This document shows, piece by piece, positions 52,655 through 61,826 of a DNA stretch of 62,094 bases; the first letter of the stretch is position 1, and each line of letters opens with the position of its first letter. The translations under genes were made by a program, and so were the position numbers. This stretch comes from Arsenicitalea aurantiaca (GTDB lineage Bacteria; Pseudomonadota; Alphaproteobacteria; Rhizobiales; Devosiaceae). The stretch is from positions 1,284-63,377 of the forward strand of contig NZ_RZNJ01000009.1 of the NCBI RefSeq assembly GCF_003994485.1, in the 5' to 3' direction. The notes beneath the pieces were generated by a model. It saw only the letters and a program-made list of their open reading frames with translations, had not been told where the DNA came from and did no database searches.

Positions 52655-54069
52655 GTGCGGATCCTTCGTCTTGTTCTTCCCGCCGCGGCGGCGTGGGTTT
52701 CCTTGATCCGCGCGAGTAGGGCGGCGGCGGGTTCGTCGGCGGGATCCTGAGGGACGAGGCGGCCTGCGAAGGCGTCCTTCAGGATGGACTGGCGCAGGGC
52801 GGTGGAGCGGGCAAGTTCGGTTTGGCACCAGATTTCGAGATGAGAAATCTTTGAAAATGCCTCGTCAACCAACTCATTGATCTCGTCGATCTCAGACAGA
52901 CTCGGCACTGGGACGACCAACGCCTCAATCTTGCTGATACTCAACGTATAGAGACCGGAGGTTGAAGAAGCGACTTTCTCGATGTTCTGGCGACCATTAG
53001 GAGATTGAAACCACCACAGAGCAAACTCGACGAGCCCTTTTTCGATCATTCGAACCTTGATTAAGTGGTTCTGATGGACCGCGTCGGGGATTTCATTTCT
53101 CCAGACCGCCATGCGGCCGATTTGATCCTTGCTGCCGTTGCCCTCAACCACCAGAAGGTCCAATTCTTCCAAGAGGACGCGAGCGCTTTCGGCTTCTGTG
53201 ATGCTAGTTTGATGAATGTCTTCGAGTTCAAGCCGGTTTTGATAGACGTTAGCGACCCGAAGCATCGGCTTACGAAGCGGCATTTCTTGCCGTTTTTTGT
53301 TCTTCGTTACGCCGCCCATGACATTCGCTAACTGCTCCACCGAAGCCCAAACCCAACCTTTCGGCAGTTCTGGCAGCTCCGTGGTCTCGGGGGCGGCGGG
53401 TTCCTGGTATTTGCCCCGGCCGTCCCAAGTTTCGCGGCGGGTTTGCAGGATGCGGGCGAGCAGGTCGCGTCCGTGCTCCAGGCGGTGGGCGTTCTCGGCG
53501 CGCCAGTCGGCGGTGAGCTGGCCGGTGACGGCGGCCTTCAGGACGGACTGGCGATAGCGGGCGAGAAGTTTCTGCACGTCGCGCAGAGCCTCTTCGCCCT
53601 TGTCCAGCCGGGCGAACAGCGTCTCGATCTTCTCGACGATGCGGCGCTGTTCGTTGATGGGGGCGAGAATAATTGGCAGTTTGGACAATGCCGATATGGT
53701 CAGCATCGGGATCGCAGTTGTTGAAGTGTATTTGGTCCAGTCCACGCAAGACAATTGAAAGGCAACATACTTGGTGTCCAATTCGGTTGCTGGAGTTGCG
53801 GCTATCGTTGTCTGTGTGCTGACAAATCTCTCGAACCTCGGGATTTTGGCCGCGCCAATTGTGCCGCGTGCGGAGATAATTATTGTCCCTCGCTCGAAAA
53901 AAACACTTTCATCACTGGTGTATCCCCAAACCTCATTTTCGGTTGCCGCACTAAAGACAGGCAACCCTTCTTCGGTCAGCTCCTTAGACAGAATGGTTTT
54001 TCCCATCCTGGCTTCAGAGACCTGCCCGAATGTTGTTTTTTCCCATGTTTCAGGGACCTTCGATTCCAT
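52651..54069 (-). CDS. hsdS: Type I restriction-modification specificity subunit HsdS
   Basis: 472 residues with two target-recognition domains, about 1-130 and 235-400. They are separated by the conserved central coiled region (LAPINEQRRIVEKIETLFAR, RYRQSVLKAAVTGQL), which recurs at the end as LRQSILKDAFAGRLVPQDP. The second recognition domain opens with LPKGWVWASVEQLANVMGG. It determines the two-part recognition site. The ATG overlaps the hsdR stop (TGATG). The two recognition domains have lower GC than the flanks, typical of exchanged specificity modules. Confidence 0.9.
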   Translation of the reverse strand: MESKVPETWEKTTFGQVSEARMGKTILSKELTEEGLPVFSAATENEVWGYTSDESVFFERGTIIISARGTIGAAKIPRFERFVSTQTTIAATPATELDTKYVAFQLSCVDWTKYTSTTAIPMLTISALSKLPIILAPINEQRRIVEKIETLFARLDKGEEALRDVQKLLARYRQSVLKAAVTGQLTADWRAENAHRLEHGRDLLARILQTRRETWDGRGKYQEPAAPETTELPELPKGWVWASVEQLANVMGGVTKNKKRQEMPLRKPMLRVANVYQNRLELEDIHQTSITEAESARVLLEELDLLVVEGNGSKDQIGRMAVWRNEIPDAVHQNHLIKVRMIEKGLVEFALWWFQSPNGRQNIEKVASSTSGLYTLSISKIEALVVPVPSLSEIDEINELVDEAFSKISHLEIWCQTELARSTALRQSILKDAFAGRLVPQDPADEPAAALLARIKETHAAAAGRTRRRIRT

Positions 54070-56198
54070 CAAGCAACCAGCGCCCCCTGCAATTCTTCAA
54101 GCATGTCGTTCAGCCCCGGACCCAATACCCTGCGCGCCTGCAATATCCCACCCCTGTCGGCGAGGCTCGGCACTTCCATGAAATCACGCGGGGCGATCTC
54201 GGCATTGGCGGCAATGAAGGACGCGATGGCGCGCAGCCAGTCCTCCTGTTCCGGCGTGTAGCTGCGCCCGGCCCGCTTTTGGCGCCCCAACCACAGGTTG
54301 AAGCGCTGCTCGACGACCGCGCCGAAGGGCTCCAGCACCTCGGTCTGCCCCAGCGCGAAGCGGACCAGGCTGACCACCTCGGTCAGTTGCTCGTCCACCG
54401 GCGCGCCGCGCACGCGGGCGGCGTCGAGCCGCTTGTAAGCCTGCCAGACATTCGCGGTGGTCAGGTAGTGGGGCGGGTCGGTCAGGCGCTGCACCAGTTC
54501 GCGGATCGCGGCATAGGTCAGCCGTTGCCGCCCCTGCGGCTGGTTGTAGAGAATCTGAAGCGCCGTCAGCTCGTCGCAGTTCTCGTCGATGAATGTGCGG
54601 AAGCTGGTGATTGTTTCCTCGGCCCGCTTCATGTCGAAGCCCGCGCCGGTGAGTTCATCGGTAGTGATCTCATCGATCACGATGTCGGTCTTCTGCTTGA
54701 TGTCCTTCAGCAGATTGCGGGCGGCGGGGTTGTCGAAGGGGCGGCAGGCGGTGTCGGTCAGTTCTTCGATCACGGCCTGTTCCTGCTCTGGCGTAGGCGC
54801 GGGACCGTGGCGGGCCTCGATGGCGGCCTGTTGCTTGTCGGCGTCGATGGCATCGAGCAGGTCATTCGCCAAATCGCGCGGGGTCTTGCCCCCCGTAGCC
54901 TCGGCAATGCGGGCGCGGTCCTCATCGCCCAGCTTGCGGTCGAGAATGGCGAGGCGCGCAGCGAGCGAAGACAGCGCGTCCTCGTCGCGCCTTCCCATGG
55001 CGATCTGTTCGATCAGGGCGTCGAAGCTGAGGGACTTCTTGCGCTCCAGGGGCTGGGAGGCGTTCTTCTTGGTCTCGGACACGCCGACGGCGTCGATCAG
55101 GATGAAGCGGGTCTTGGTCTTGGCATCGGGCGTGACGGCCTGCAGGTCGGCGTCGGGGATGGTGCGCACCCCGCGCCCCTTCATCTGCTCGTAATAGCCT
55201 TCGGATTTCACGTCGCGCATGAAGATCAGCACTTCGACCGGCTTGATGTCGGTTCCGGTGGCGATCATGTCGACGGTGACGGCGACGCGGGGAAAGGGGT
55301 CGACCCGGAACGCCTTGATCATCGACTTCGGGTCTTCGCCGGTGTTGCGATAGGTGATCTTCTTGGCGAAGTCGTTGCCCTCGCCGAAGACCTCGCGGAC
55401 GGCATGGACGATTTCTTCGGCGTGGTTGTCGTCCTTGGCGAAGATCAGAGTCTTGGGCAGCCAGTCGCCGGTGCGGTCTGGGAACAGCTCGGTGAAGACC
55501 CGGTCCTTGTAGGTCTGCAGGACGGTCCTGATCTGGTTCGGGTTCACCACGGAGCAGTCGAGTTCCTTGGCGGTGTATTCCAGATCGGCGTCGAGCTGTT
55601 CATAGCGGACCTTGCGGGTGCGCTTGTCACGCACGGGGACCTGGAAGCCGGTCTCGTCGGTTTCGACCTTGCCGCCTTCCTCGGTGACACGGGTGCGAAT
55701 GCGGTAGATTTCATAGCCGACATTCACGCCGTCGGCGACGGAGCGTTCATAGGGGTATTCGGCGACCAGGTTCTGGTTAAAGAAGCCCAGCGTGTGCTTG
55801 GACGGGGTCGCGGTGAGCCCGATGATCGAGGCGTCGAAATATTCCAGCACCTGCCGCCAGAGCCCATAGATCGAGCGGTGGCATTCGTCGGTGACGATGA
55901 AGTCGAATGTCTCGATGGGGATGTCGGGATTGTAGGCCAGCGGCAGAGGCTCGCCGTCCTCGCCCTGCCACTTCTCGAAGCCGGACGCCTCTTCCTCTTC
56001 CTCGGAAAGTTCCTGCCCCCTGAGCATGGAATAGAGGCGCTGGATCGTGGTGATCACGACCTTCGCGTCGGGGTCAATCCGGTGCGAGTGCAGATGCTGG
56101 ACGATGTATGTGTCGGTGAAGCGGTTCGCAGCGCCGGGCGGCTGGAACCCCTGGAACTCGCGCAGGGTCTGGTCGCCCAGGTTGTCTTGGAGAAGCAT
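54069..56198 (-). pseudogene. hsdR: Type I restriction subunit HsdR, 5'-truncated
   Basis: 709 residues remain of a protein normally above ~800. The frame begins at DNLGDQTLREFQ, which lies inside the helicase just after motif Ia. The N-terminal nuclease domain (with its D...ExK residues) and the Walker A lysine are missing. Motif II DECHR, motif III LTATP, and the arginine region MKGRGVRT are intact, as is the C-terminal domain that joins the methylase. The break is sharp: homology to the usual VDRNNLGDQT stops at the codon before the aspartate-asparagine pair. It could still bind the methylase but should not cut or translocate DNA. Confidence 0.85.
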
Positions 56199-56931
56199 GA
56201 GGCACAGATGAGGTAGAGGCGTTACAGGCGTGAACCGGTGAGTGTGAACTGATGCTCGAGGAAGTGTCCCGGTGGAGGTATGAGCGATGGGTGATGAGAG
56301 GGTGATTGTGTGGGGGGTGAGGAAAGCGCCACTGCGGTCCTGACGCGTCTCGCATGACTACGCCACCATCCACCTGCTGCCGATCCTTCTCGCTCTGCTG
56401 CCGTGTCTCGGAACGAGGCATTGGCTCGCCGCTGCAACCCGTGGGAACCAACGCGCGCAGACCCAGCTGGGGAACCGGGAGAAACCTTGGGATCCAGGGC
56501 CGGGAAGCCCAAGGCTCGCTGCAATAGTGCGTGCTGCCCTAAAGGCGCTGAGTAGCGACCGAGGCGGAATTACGCGCTGCCGGAAGAACGGGTAGCCGCG
56601 GGCGGGGAATTTGAAGAAGGTTGGCGGCCTGGACCACCTCATGGTCCGAGCCGGCGGTAATTATATGCCGGACAGGCCGAGTTAGTATCGGTGCCGCACG
56701 ACTCCGATGCGTCACGATTTGTTAGTAAACTTCGGCATGTAAATTATCTAATATAAATTAAATAAACATATGTATGGACAGCGCTCACAATACGTGACGG
56801 TCCGGACATGGATCGCGGTCGCGGTTCGAACGGTAACCTCGTAAACATGCCAAGGAGCACATGAGGCGCTGCTACTGAAATCCCTTCGTCCAAACGCTAT
56901 AACAGTGCGTGTGGGAACCGCGGACAAAAAA
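56199..56931. other. Gene-poor stretch upstream of truncated hsdR
   Basis: No convincing gene is seen here. The part next to hsdR (to about 56640) has open frames but none resembling a protein I know, and no remnant of the missing hsdR 5' end was found. From about 56695 the DNA turns AT-rich, including a run of TATAAATTAAATAAACATATG at 56750-56772 that may hold a promoter. It is probably the scar of a deletion or insertion. Confidence 0.5.
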
Positions 56932-57468
56932 ATGCAACATATCCCCTTCGACGATGATGAACTTGAGGCTCTTCTCGATCAGATAACAGCGCCAGTCGTA
57001 GCCGCAAAAGTCGTTGAGGAGAGCGCTGCGACAGCCTCTGAGGTCGAACCCGTCGCGAGCAAACGAGTTCTTCATCCCACCCTGAGAGCTGCGCTCGACC
57101 ACTTCCGTTCGAAGTTGGCCAGTGAGTTTGCCCTGAATCGCTCGCAGGTTCGGGAGAACTGGCGACGCCGAACACGTGCCGGGGAGCGAGAGATTTATGC
57201 ATTCGAAAAGAAGCAGCTTGGCATTGACGTAAGGCCGCGGCGCCGGTTCTGTGCGACGACGCCAGAGGCCTTGGAGAAACTGGCGGATTTGAAGCGACGG
57301 GAGCACCGCGAGGGACAGCGTCGTCGCCGAGGAAAGTCTGCAGAGACAGTGCGCAGCTACACTGACTGCACATCCATGTCAGATGCAGAGCGCCAAGCTC
57401 ATGATCGATCGCTCGCTGCAGAGCGGAGCCGCCAATACCGCCTGCGGAAGAAGGATACGAAGTCCTAG
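56932..57468 (+). CDS. Hypothetical basic protein
   Basis: 178 residues. The first 20 are acidic (FDDDELEALLDQI), then a middle part (LRAALDHFRSKLASEFALNR) leads to a very basic C-terminus (KRREHREGQRRRRGKSAETV, RSRQYRLRKKDTKS), which suggests nucleic-acid binding. I do not recognise the family. The ATG is chosen; a GTG 27 bases upstream is possible. Composition fits accessory DNA. Confidence 0.55.
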   Translation: MQHIPFDDDELEALLDQITAPVVAAKVVEESAATASEVEPVASKRVLHPTLRAALDHFRSKLASEFALNRSQVRENWRRRTRAGEREIYAFEKKQLGIDVRPRRRFCATTPEALEKLADLKRREHREGQRRRRGKSAETVRSYTDCTSMSDAERQAHDRSLAAERSRQYRLRKKDTKS

Positions 57469-57515
57469 AGAGTGACCGGTCGGCAAGGGGATGCCGCCAG
57501 TGGCCCCGACTCTCC

Positions 57516-57535
57516 GGCGTCCTATCCACCTCTAT
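57516..57535 (+). repeat. 20-base direct repeat, copy 1
   Basis: GGCGTCCTATCCACCTCTAT. It matches copy 2 at 19 of 20 positions, 422 bases away. The two flank the superinfection-immunity-like gene. Confidence 0.7.
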
Positions 57536-57648
57536 GACTGACTTGCCCATCCACCGACTTGACGTTCCGCAGCGCTCAGCATCCTCTGATGGCTCGAAAT
57601 GCACTGGAGCTATAACTTGAAACCCTGCCATGGATTTTCAGCAGCCAT

Positions 57649-57933
57649 ATGGGGACCGCCTCACCGGCATTCGCTCAGGCATTGCCCAACCCGACGGAGC
57701 GCTTTGGAGGATCACTGCTCAGAATCGGCTTCGGCGCCATCATCCTTGGCCTGTATTTTGTCCCTACGATCATTACTTTCCGGAAAGATCATCCGAACAA
57801 GTGGCTCTACCTGCTCTTGAACGCAGTCCTCGGTGTGACGGTGATCGGCTGGGTGGCCTTGCTCATTCTCGTGCATCTTGCCATTTTCATCAGCGCTGAG
57901 GGAAAGCTCGTGAACAACGCCCGCTCGAAGTAG
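57649..57933 (+). CDS. Superinfection immunity family (Imm14-like) membrane protein
   Basis: 94 residues with two membrane helices. The family pattern is visible: LYFVPTIITFRKDHPNKW followed by LYLLLNAVLGVTVIGWVALL. Relatives in phage T4 and in prophages block DNA injection by a second phage, but many bacterial members have no tested role. The first 25 residues look like a weak leader (SPAFAQALPNP). It sits between two 20-base direct repeats, so it may be a small mobile unit. An earlier ATG at 57630 is in another frame. Confidence 0.65.
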   Translation: MGTASPAFAQALPNPTERFGGSLLRIGFGAIILGLYFVPTIITFRKDHPNKWLYLLLNAVLGVTVIGWVALLILVHLAIFISAEGKLVNNARSK

Positions 57934-57937
57934 GCCG

Positions 57938-57957
57938 GGCATCCTATCCACCTCTAT
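57938..57957 (+). repeat. 20-base direct repeat, copy 2
   Basis: GGCATCCTATCCACCTCTAT, one difference from copy 1. It begins five bases after the stop of the membrane protein gene. Confidence 0.7.
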
Positions 57958-57960
57958 CCG

Positions 57961-58332
57961 TCAGTCGGTGCGCTGACACCTGATCTGCTGGCTATTCTCG
58001 ACGATGCCCGTGTCCAACCGTGTTCCGATCATCGTGACATTCGCCCTCGACCAGTCTAGCACCCAAAACGTCGGGACCTCTTCACCCCACCCAGCAATAT
58101 GAGCTGTCGTGATCCCAGGGCTCGAGATGCCGGGTAGCTCCGTGTGGTGGTAGCTGAAGATTTCCGGCCGGCCCACACCGCCGGTCGATGACCCGAATAC
58201 CGGCCTCCAGTCCTTGTCCAAGCTAATGATCATGATGGTAGGATTTCCCTCTAGCGAGCAGCGCAGTTCCTGGGCAGCCACCTGAGGAGCGGCGGCAAGT
58301 GCGAGAGCGATGATGGTCAGGCCCGTCAGCAT
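57961..58332 (-). CDS. Small exported hypothetical protein
   Basis: 123 residues with a signal peptide (LTIIALALAAAPQVAAQ) and two cysteines in the mature protein (LRCSLEGNP near the start and IRCQRTD at the end) that may pair. No known domain was recognised. It lies eight bases after the zinc-site protein gene on the same strand, so they are probably cotranscribed. Confidence 0.6.
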   Translation of the reverse strand: MLTGLTIIALALAAAPQVAAQELRCSLEGNPTIMIISLDKDWRPVFGSSTGGVGRPEIFSYHHTELPGISSPGITTAHIAGWGEEVPTFWVLDWSRANVTMIGTRLDTGIVENSQQIRCQRTD

Positions 58333-58340
58333 TGCATTTC

Positions 58341-58598
58341 CTATTCAAGATCAGCTGAGAGCAAGGGGGTGACGGGTCTTCGCGCCCAACTGGGGGTTTG
58401 ACCGACTGCATCCTTTGTGCGCGCGCTGATGCGCAAAATGCGCTTCGCTCCGTCCGAGTATTCGGAGTGCGGAAAGACCCGGCCGTGGCACTCGGGACAG
58501 CGCATGAGCTCACCCGGGCGACCCCCGAGCGCGTCTTCGACGTCGATCGGCTCCCAAGCTCCGTTGACCTTGATCTCGGCGTAGTGATTGCGAGCCAT
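58341..58598 (-). CDS. Small hypothetical protein with a CPEC site
   Basis: 85 residues. The N-terminus is MARNHYAEIKVNGAWEPIDV, then MRCPECHGRVFPHSEY gives a Cys-x-x-Cys plus nearby histidines that could bind zinc. Similar short proteins occur in rhizobia, but I know no function. It begins divergently from the zinc-ribbon membrane protein. Confidence 0.6.
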   Translation of the reverse strand: MARNHYAEIKVNGAWEPIDVEDALGGRPGELMRCPECHGRVFPHSEYSDGAKRILRISARTKDAVGQTPSWARRPVTPLLSADLE

Positions 58599-58721
58599 GA
58601 AGGTCTCCCTCGTGATCGAACAGTTCTGGGATGATCACGGCCGCTTGGCAACAGGGATCTCTACCCGGTTGACTACTGTCGTTGCTCGCGTCCATCCCGC
58701 CGACAAAATCAGAGGGCCGAG

Positions 58722-59105
58722 ATGCCTGCAGTCCTGATCATACTTCTCGCCGTCATCATCTGGGGACCACTTGCGGTCTTCGGGATTCCCGCCGCTCTGC
58801 TCTACATCGACTGGCAGAACGGGTTCATCCAGTTCATGCTCACCTTCGTCGGACTGGGGCTTGTGGTCATAATCGGTGGCATCATTCTCTGGGGGGAGGC
58901 GGACAGAAAGGAACAGCTCCGGCGCCGCGCTCATGAGGAGCGGAGGGAGAGGTTCAAGGACATCAGGATCCGTGCGGAGCCCGAACCCCTGCCCCGGGCT
59001 GCTACCACGCCGCACTGCCCTCAATGCGATGCCGACCGCCCTGCGTCTGCGAAATTCTGCGTCGAGTGCGGCGCCGAACTCCTGCCGGCTCCGTCCTCGA
59101 GGTGA
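58722..59105 (+). CDS. Membrane protein with C-terminal zinc ribbon
   Basis: 127 residues: two membrane helices at the N-terminus (VLIILLAVIIWGPLAVFGIP and LTFVGLGLVVIIGGIILWG), a basic cytoplasmic linker (EERRERFKDIRIRAEPEP), and a zinc ribbon with two CxxC pairs (CPQCDADRPASAKFCVECGA). Domain order suggests a membrane-bound adaptor. The family function is unknown. Confidence 0.65.
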   Translation: MPAVLIILLAVIIWGPLAVFGIPAALLYIDWQNGFIQFMLTFVGLGLVVIIGGIILWGEADRKEQLRRRAHEERRERFKDIRIRAEPEPLPRAATTPHCPQCDADRPASAKFCVECGAELLPAPSSR

Positions 59106-59175
59106 ACCTCCTGCTCGGATCGAGTGGATAAGTCAGCATTGACTAATATCTACCATCGCTTCTACGGAGATCCCC

Positions 59176-59487
59176 ATGCGCCTCGCCGTGTCCACGCTAT
59201 TGGTGCTGCTAACCGTTGACTCGAGCCACGGCCAAGCCTTCGGGATCGACATCACCAATACATTGGACGAGCTCGACGTGGTGCCGCCGCTCACCAACTA
59301 CTCAGCGACAGCAACCACCGAGGTCCGGCCGCCGAATCCGAACTCGAGCTTCTCAAGATATGAGGCGACGGTAGGGCCTGCCGTCGGAACGTGCAGAGTG
59401 CGCGCTCTGGCGTCAGGTAAAGCCCGAAGCTCGCGAGAATGCGCTGGCAGGACATGTCGATGCCCCAGAAGGCTAAGAGACCGGTAG
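59176..59487 (+). pseudogene. Possible 3'-degraded small exported protein
   Basis: The first ~80 codons read like a real exported protein: signal peptide (LAVSTLLVLLTVDSSHGQ), then ITNTLDELDVVPP and FSRYEATVGPAVGTCRVRAL, a layout I associate with short secreted rhizobial proteins. After that the reading becomes Arg/Ser-rich and runs into the end of the opposing GGDEF gene. A frameshift near 59415 would fit, but no full-length version can be rebuilt here. Confidence 0.35.
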
Positions 59488-60372
59488 CTGAGCGAACTCC
59501 ATTCTGTTCCGCCCATGGCGCTTTGCTCTATAAAGGGCACGATCAACCTCGCCGAAGATCTGCTCCGGTTCCCGCGCTCCCTCGAACAGCCCCAGTCCCA
59601 TTGACACCGTGATGCAGCCATGCGGGGGGTTGCCTCTATGCTCGATCTTGGCGCCGCGGATACTCGTCAGCATTCCTTCGTAGAACGAGGCGGCCGACAT
59701 ACGGTCGCGATGCCTAGAAGCCATGGCGAGCTCCTCCCCGCCAATACGATAGGCTCTATCCGTGCTCCGCTTGAGGGCAAACCGAAGCAGTTCGCCGATT
59801 CGCTCGAGAACGGCGTCGCCCTTGGCGTGGCCGTATTGGTCATTGTATGCCTTGAAGTTGTCTACATCCAAAAGTGCGAATGCCTTTATGCTTTGATCGC
59901 CCACTGATGCCATGAATTCCGGCAATTCTTGAGCGTAGGCCCGGCGGTTCAACAAACCGGTCAGTGCGTCCACCCTCGCACTCCAGGCCTCTGTGATGTC
60001 ACTGAAAATCCAAATACGGCTATACCCTCCGTCATTCTCTGGCAAAGCAACGCTGCGGCGATTGAATAACCGGCCGTCCTTGAAAGAGAGCTGATCTTCC
60101 GATGGAATTGTCGAGCCATAGAGGCGGTTGACGAGGAGCATGAAGGCATCAGGGTCGTCGAGTTGCTCGAGCACGTGAACAAGCATTGCCTGGTCGCCCT
60201 GCAGGACAACCGACCGCGGTATCCGCCACAGCGTCTCGAAGGCCTCGTTCATGTAGAGGACCTCTCGGCTGCTCCCGATGATCAGCACGCCATCGGGCAT
60301 CAGATCGAGAGCTCGCCGCATCAGCGACGCGGTGCCCTTTTTCTCATAAGATGTCTCGAGCAACTTGTTCAC
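59473..60372 (-). CDS. PAS-GGDEF diguanylate cyclase
   Basis: 299 residues. A PAS-like sensor domain (about 20-135; LMPDGVLIIGSSREVLYMNE) is followed by a GGDEF domain that makes cyclic di-GMP from GTP. Features are DALTGLLNRRAY, LLDVDNFKAYNDQYGHAKGD and the active-site loop RIGGEELAM (a GGEEL form, which keeps the catalytic glutamates). There is no clear RxxD inhibitory site in the segment just before the loop. It has no membrane helix, so it senses in the cytoplasm. Confidence 0.88.
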   Translation of the reverse strand: MNKLLETSYEKKGTASLMRRALDLMPDGVLIIGSSREVLYMNEAFETLWRIPRSVVLQGDQAMLVHVLEQLDDPDAFMLLVNRLYGSTIPSEDQLSFKDGRLFNRRSVALPENDGGYSRIWIFSDITEAWSARVDALTGLLNRRAYAQELPEFMASVGDQSIKAFALLDVDNFKAYNDQYGHAKGDAVLERIGELLRFALKRSTDRAYRIGGEELAMASRHRDRMSAASFYEGMLTSIRGAKIEHRGNPPHGCITVSMGLGLFEGAREPEQIFGEVDRALYRAKRHGRNRMEFAQLPVS

Positions 60373-61002
60373 GACGCCCTCCCAAGATCACTGTTGACTC
60401 GACGCTCGAGAGCCTCTTCGGCGATGGCAACATCACGGCCTCGGGTTGGTCCAAGGTGCAGCCCTGGCCTGAATGCGCATCGATCAGGGAGAGGCCGGTC
60501 AAGTTCCTGACATGCACGCAAGCGGGACCCTGTGCCGCCAGTTGGAAGGCTAGCTGATTAGTAGGTGAGCTGGAAGTCATCAGGGCTCGTTCGTCACGAC
60601 GCCAACCGACAGGTAGTGAATGCCTTGACGTGATCCCTTTTCACCGGCGATGGCGGTTATAAACTGAGGCGCGGCACTCGAGTTGTGAGGTCTTCATGCC
60701 GGCGTGGGCCAACGTCTGAGAACCCGCTACTTGAAAGCACAAACTGTCAACTCTAGCCAGCGGGCTCTGCGGCTTGCTCAGCTGGTGTCGGGCCTTGCGG
60801 AATTTGATGCTTCTGACATTGCGCTCCCCGGCGGAATCGCGTCTGGCCTCCACGAGATTGATTATGAAGCAAGCTTGCCTCGGACGCGGAAGCGAGCGAG
60901 CATAATCTGAAGTTGCGGAAATCCGTTACTGAGTCGTGGGAGGTCACTGTCAGGAAAGTTGCTAGATTTGGAGATGCCACTTGGCGTGGCCCTGTAGCAT
61001 CA
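60373..61002. other. Stretch without a convincing gene
   Basis: Several open frames shorter than 80 codons lie here. The only one with some protein-like character is on the minus strand at 60344-60580 (contains ACVHVRNLTGLSLIDAHSG), overlapping the GGDEF start by 29 bases. I cannot confirm it. No strong repeats or RNA genes were recognised. Confidence 0.4.
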
Positions 61003-61641
61003 ATGGGGGCGTCAGTTCGTTGGGTTGGCCTCTTTGTCATCATGCTGTCGGGTGCTCCCGCGTTCGCCCAGAGTGTGGAGATGGGAGCCGAGGTCTTCGC
61101 ACGATGTGCTATCTGCCACGAGATCGGTCCGGGGGCCGGCAACCGTCAGGGGCCGCAATTGAATGAGCTGCTTGGTCGGCGCGCGGGAGACCTGCCGGAT
61201 TTCAGCTATAGCGAGGCTTTGCGTGAGGCAGGTCAAAATGGCCTGGTCTGGACCGCCGAGACGCTGGCCGAGTTCATCGCACGCCCGCGGCACTTTGAGC
61301 CGGGCAGCCGCATGATCTTTCGCGGTTTGAGAAACCCAGCAGAGGTCGAGGATGTCGTAGCTTACCTCGTAAGCCTCGAGACGCCCGATCAAGTTGCGTC
61401 ACGCACCGGCAAGGCGCTGGTCGAGACCTATTGCGGTGCGTGTCATGCAACAGGTTCAGAGGACTTGGGGCCGCACGCGGAAGCGCCGGCATTTCGCGAT
61501 CTTCACCATCGCTACGACGTAGGAGACCTTGCCGAGGCGCTGGTCGAAGGACTATCGAGTGGCCACCCGGACATGCCGGAATTTGAGTTTGACCCTGATC
61601 AGGCCGAGGCAGTTATCGCCTACCTGAAGTCGCTGGAATAG
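61003..61641 (+). CDS. Exported diheme cytochrome c
   Basis: 212 residues with a signal peptide (VGLFVIMLSGAPAFAQ). Domain 1 is a class I cytochrome c with CAICHEIGPGAG and the methionine ligand in PGSRMIFRGLRN. Domain 2 is shorter with CGACHATGS and a probable methionine in HPDMPEF. Two heme domains suggest periplasmic electron transfer between an enzyme and the respiratory chain. The partner is not visible in this window. The ATG directly before the signal peptide is used. Confidence 0.85.
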   Translation: MGASVRWVGLFVIMLSGAPAFAQSVEMGAEVFARCAICHEIGPGAGNRQGPQLNELLGRRAGDLPDFSYSEALREAGQNGLVWTAETLAEFIARPRHFEPGSRMIFRGLRNPAEVEDVVAYLVSLETPDQVASRTGKALVETYCGACHATGSEDLGPHAEAPAFRDLHHRYDVGDLAEALVEGLSSGHPDMPEFEFDPDQAEAVIAYLKSLE

Positions 61642-61826
61642 CGGGGCGATTTTTTCTACTGGCTGGCACTCATACTCCGGCAGGCATTCTGCCAGCAGGC
61701 TATTTAGGGGCTGGCTAGGTTGCGGGAGAGTGCTATTTCGGGACTATGGTCTCGCTTGCCGCGAAGCACCTTCAGGTGAGAGCGTTGGCGATCGCCGACG
61801 TGGTCGTCGCATATAAGGAGAACCGC

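Noticed and set aside
54030-56216. 728-codon open frame opposite hsdR
   Set aside because: Shadow of the hsdR reading frame; no recognisable protein features.
56222-56642. Open frames of 90-125 codons upstream of hsdR as missing restriction-subunit parts
   Set aside because: None shows the nuclease motif, a Walker A motif or similarity to HsdR; they look like chance frames.
56821-56840. GGTTCGAA near the gene-poor region as a possible attR
   Set aside because: Only eight bases of the tRNA T-arm match, with no extension towards the 3' end.
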